Both the position numbers and the translations under genes were made by a program. From positions 496,001 to 560,000 of the forward strand of contig QEYB01001312.1 in the NCBI GenBank assembly GCA_017562135.1: a stretch of 64,000 nt of DNA, written 5' to 3'. The DNA comes from Dipylidium caninum. Its lineage: Eukaryota > Platyhelminthes > Cestoda > Cyclophyllidea > Dipylidiidae. Below are positions 61,504 to 64,000 of this stretch, in pieces. Positions within the stretch are counted from its first letter, which is position 1. Each line of letters begins with the position of its first letter. The notes below the pieces were generated by a model that was not told where the DNA came from, did no database searches, and was given only the letters and a program-made list of their open reading frames with translations.

Positions 61504-62582
61504 CTGGAGTTGCGTAACAGTTGACATTATAAAACAATCCACGTAAACAAACTCGAGAGATTTAAACAGAAAAAGGAACAAGGATCTATGTCAGCGGGTA
61601 GATAGGATAAACACAAGTACAGACTTACTGATAATAACGATGATTAGGACAACTACGACTCCCACAATAATGCCCCACATCTTGAAAAAAAAAGACTTGC
61701 TTATCGTTCCCGTCAATATAGTCGGTAAACAAAGGAGTCACTGATTTGAATAAAAGCAGTCTCATGTGACAGGTCCAAATAAATAAATAACGCCATTTGA
61801 TAACGTCGCCATAAGCGAAAAGATTAGTTAATATTAATTTTATGTGTAATCCTACTGAGGACACTTCCGAATGGGATTTGAGGGGTAGCATTATTCAAGG
61901 CGTAGCATCAACTTGCCTTCATATTTCTCCAAAAATACTTCCGTTGAATATTTCGCGAAATTGATTCGAATTCCCTCGAATGAACTTGAAGCTCGTCTAC
62001 AAATAAAAAAAATGTATATAAATGTATAAATTCCATGTAAATTCCCCGTATTTCAAGGATCAAAGAACATTTGTGTGGATGACCAAAAAAGCGAGTTTGA
62101 AAATAAATAAAAGTTTAGCAATATTAAAAGTACACAAATGGGACTGGTATACATTTCCATGCATGAGACAATATCCACTCTTACCAGCCCTGTGATCTAG
62201 GTCTGAAAGTCTTTGGTCTCTTTCCAGAACCCTTGCTACATTATCTTTCATAATTCCAACAACTTCATTCACTTCAGCTTGCTGTTGTTGAATTCTATCC
62301 TGACCCGCATACGAATATCCTTGGGCACTAAGAAGGTATTGGACATGAAATGATGGTAGGAGTTGAGGAACATCATAAAAATGACCGGCTAGAATAGGTA
62401 CCAGACAATTGCAAATTAGCAGAAACGCTAGTAAATCCATCGCCCCAGGTGCATAAAGGTAGCTGAGGTGAAATACATCGTGATTAGAAAGCCAGCTACC
62501 GGGGTTTCGAGAGCCGAGTAATAAGATAGTTCAAGAAAACAGTATCACATACCGATCATTTCCAAAGGGTGAGTTGTACGCC
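61496..62582 (-). CDS. VAMP: VAMP/synaptobrevin R-SNARE, 5'-incomplete
   Basis: This is a vesicle-membrane R-SNARE that pairs with Q-SNAREs in membrane fusion, closest to the VAMP1/2/3 group. Exons on the minus strand: 62582-62553 (30 nt), 62294-62185, 61996-61917, 61680-61629, and a tentative 61503-61496. Order: short N-terminal piece, SNARE motif with the central Arg in VLERDQRL, juxtamembrane RKYFWRNMK, then a Val/Ile membrane anchor. Introns are 258, 188, 236 and perhaps 124 nt. The first coding exon with the initiator Met is not identified; vertebrate VAMP1/2 first exons encode only one or two residues, so it would be hard to see. The boundary between juxtamembrane and anchor exons falls at Lys-Met, as I recall for vertebrate VAMP genes. 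Family identity is near certain. Confidence 0.9.
61629..61680 (-). CDS. VAMP: VAMP transmembrane-anchor exon
   Basis: After a pyrimidine tract and CAAG at 61681 the exon reads MWGIIVGVVVVLIIVII and the first base of the next codon, before a perfect donor GTAAGT at 61628. This hydrophobic run is the C-terminal tail anchor. If the donor is not used, translation continues SKSVLVFILSTR to TGA at 61591-61593. Confidence 0.88.
61917..61996 (-). CDS. VAMP: VAMP C-terminal SNARE half and juxtamembrane exon
   Basis: After TTTTATTTGTAG the exon completes an Asp codon and reads ELQVHSREFESISRNIQ, then RKYFWRNMK, which matches the RKYWWKNLK segment before the membrane anchor. It ends AAG before GCAAGT at 61916, a GC donor, phase 0. 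Eighty nucleotides, too short for simple frame-length searches. Confidence 0.9.
62185..62294 (-). CDS. VAMP: VAMP SNARE-motif exon
   Basis: It reads IQQQQAEVNEVVGIMKDN, then VARVLERDQRLSDLDHRA, and ends GCTG before GTAAGA at 62184, phase 1. The Arg in LERD is the zero-layer residue that defines R-SNAREs. Two acceptors lie five bases apart (62300 and 62295); the second keeps the frame with the microexon. The long open frame running upstream to 62440 is intron. Confidence 0.93.
62553..62582 (-). CDS. VAMP: VAMP 30-nt N-terminal microexon
   Basis: The acceptor TTTTGCTGTAG and donor GTATGT flank 30 bases reading, in phase 2, AYNSPFGND plus the first two bases of an Arg codon. With the acceptor at 62295 this gives NDR-IQQQQ, matching the NRR-LQQTQ junction of vertebrate VAMPs. 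The fit of both splice phases and the Asn/Arg residues support it. Confidence 0.5.
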
Positions 62583-64000
62583 CTACAGCAAAACAAATTA
62601 ACGTAATAAACTCAACAAGCGATTACGGACATCTCTAGCGACGACAATTAGCACTAAACCAACTCAAGTGGACACCATTATCAATATAATTTTCATCAAA
62701 TGAACAAGAAAATATTTCGTGCCCAACGCATTAGGCTAATAACGGCAAACTCATTGCATGTATTTTATTAGGCAAAATTATTAATTTCTTGACATGCAAT
62801 TCTGAAGGTAGTAATTCTTTTGAAATCTGAAGAAAACAGTAACGTGTAAAATTGCACACCTCGGAAAAATATTTTCGTGCCAAGCAGAAACAGCGCGATG
62901 GCTGTAGTAGTATAAAAAGGGGGACGGATATATATATAAAGCAAAAATATGGCCATAAACGGGGGATCCTGCATGTTGGTACCGAAAGAACACTCACCAA
63001 GTCTATTGTACCTAAATACAGACGGCGATTGGATGCCGGATTAAAAATTCGCAATTGTGCAAACTCAAGCTTTATAGAGGTTTCCGCTGTCCACATTAAA
63101 TTAATCGGATGTTCATCCGCTTAAACTGCTCGCTTTAACGGTACATGAGTGAAAAGGAGCATCGCATTTTAGATGCCTTAGAGCTGAGTGCCGATTGTTA
63201 GAATTTTTACAATGCAATATAGGTAGCCGAAACAGTGTCGTATGATAGACCTAGGTTATTTCAAATTGTGGCATTTTTAAGTGACAAGCGTTTAAATGGA
63301 ACCTATAGCATTTCATAACGCGTTCCCCTGGCCTTGTTACTACATTTTGTTGATAATTTAAGTAGATAGAAGCTCTATCGAGCTCAAAGATCTCAAGTTT
63401 CACTGGCCCGACATTTTTGCTTTAAAGATTCCGCCTTTCTATGACCTTGCGCGGAGTGTCTCTGCTGGCTTTAGCGTCCGGGAGTGGTTGCATTTATTTT
63501 AATTACCACTGTTGCCCCTTGCTGGTTTGCATTTTTTCAGACCCTATTTTCACGACTTCCTAACAAATTTCCAGGTTCCGTGGCAGTAGCTACAGCATAT
63601 ATCTGTCGTCAAGTGACTTGAGACGTTCATTACGATGACTGATTTTAAAAGACATGGAACAAGGTATTTCGTGTCATTATCGCTCATCCTTTTTAAGGAT
63701 TTTCAAAAAATCTACCCCTAACGGGAAGGTTCGTAGATATTTATGCCAATATCTAGCCTTTAGGTAACTGTCTATTTGGGCAAACGCGATTTCATTGACC
63801 ACCTGACCCATGTGGATCCAATCGGTAATTTCTGTTGCATTCTTTCTTCATCTACTTGAAAAATCTACTTCTTGTCCATTAATCTCTTTCTATTACGATC
63901 TTTGATATTTAGACATTGTCTTTTTTCGTTTAGAAGGCGTTGTGTTAGTTGATCCCGAATACGTGAATGGTCGCAAAGTTTTTGTCCATCTTTTATGCAC
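62583..64000. other. AT-rich region, probably the 5' part of the VAMP gene
   Basis: It should contain or lead to the missing first VAMP exon and promoter on the minus strand. I could not find an ATG exon ending in phase 2 with a good donor. Other open frames are short and without domains. Confidence 0.4.

Noticed and set aside
62295..62440. Signal-peptide-like start in frame with the VAMP SNARE exon
   Set aside because: VAMPs are tail-anchored and have no signal peptide; two splice acceptors lie at the SNARE exon boundary, so this is intron read-through.
1..64000. CRISPR arrays, operons, rRNA genes, integrases or transposases
   Set aside because: No spaced direct repeats, polycistronic layout, rRNA blocks or mobile-element protein motifs were seen on either strand.

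Overview
The window is nuclear DNA from an animal. Genes are split into exons by GT-AG introns (one GC-AG), introns run from about 50 bp to over 10 kb, and the recognisable proteins are metazoan cell-biology families: a Dbl-type RhoGEF, an F-box-like leucine-rich-repeat protein, a VAMP/synaptobrevin R-SNARE, a tandem PDZ protein and a probable FAM161-like protein. Long low-complexity insertions inside conserved domains, tiny introns and CpG-rich, GC-rich introns would fit a flatworm or another fast-evolving invertebrate, but nothing in the sequence fixes the species. No bacterial, viral, CRISPR, rRNA or tRNA feature is supported.

Layout. (1) 1-2661 is GC-rich and holds a minus-strand gene for a Cys-rich protein with two PDZ-like domains, the second broken by one extra base. 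(2) 2662-6114 is AT-rich and apparently gene-free. (3) 6124-34239 is a plus-strand RhoGEF in six coding exons whose phases close into an 870-codon frame: DH domain in exon 1, PH domain across exons 2 and 3, basic Ser/Pro-rich tail in exons 4a, 4b and 5. Introns of 8.2, 3.6, 10.4 and 3.3 kb are GC-rich, with one 52-nt intron. (4) 34240-42083 has no supported gene. (5) 42084-45818 holds a CCAAT/TATA promoter, a ten-codon first exon and a 632-codon terminal exon of an F-box-like LRR protein. (6) 45819-about 57300 is GC-rich, gene-poor and carries two long, oppositely oriented AGG/CCT arrays. (7) From about 57300 to the end the sequence is AT-rich and holds two minus-strand genes with small introns: a short FAM161-like gene (58296-59291) and a VAMP gene (about 61496-62582, with its first exon missing).

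Most open frames in the GC-rich part are chance frames on both strands, because stop codons are rare there. The genes are unrelated neighbours, not an operon. What links some of them is membrane and cytoskeletal function: Rho GTPase activation, vesicle fusion, PDZ scaffolding and a possible microtubule or ciliary protein.

The most useful results are the exon-level reconstructions of the RhoGEF and VAMP genes. They include a GC-AG intron, a 30-nt microexon and a possible intron-retention switch at the VAMP C terminus. I did not find a clearly new type of biological system.
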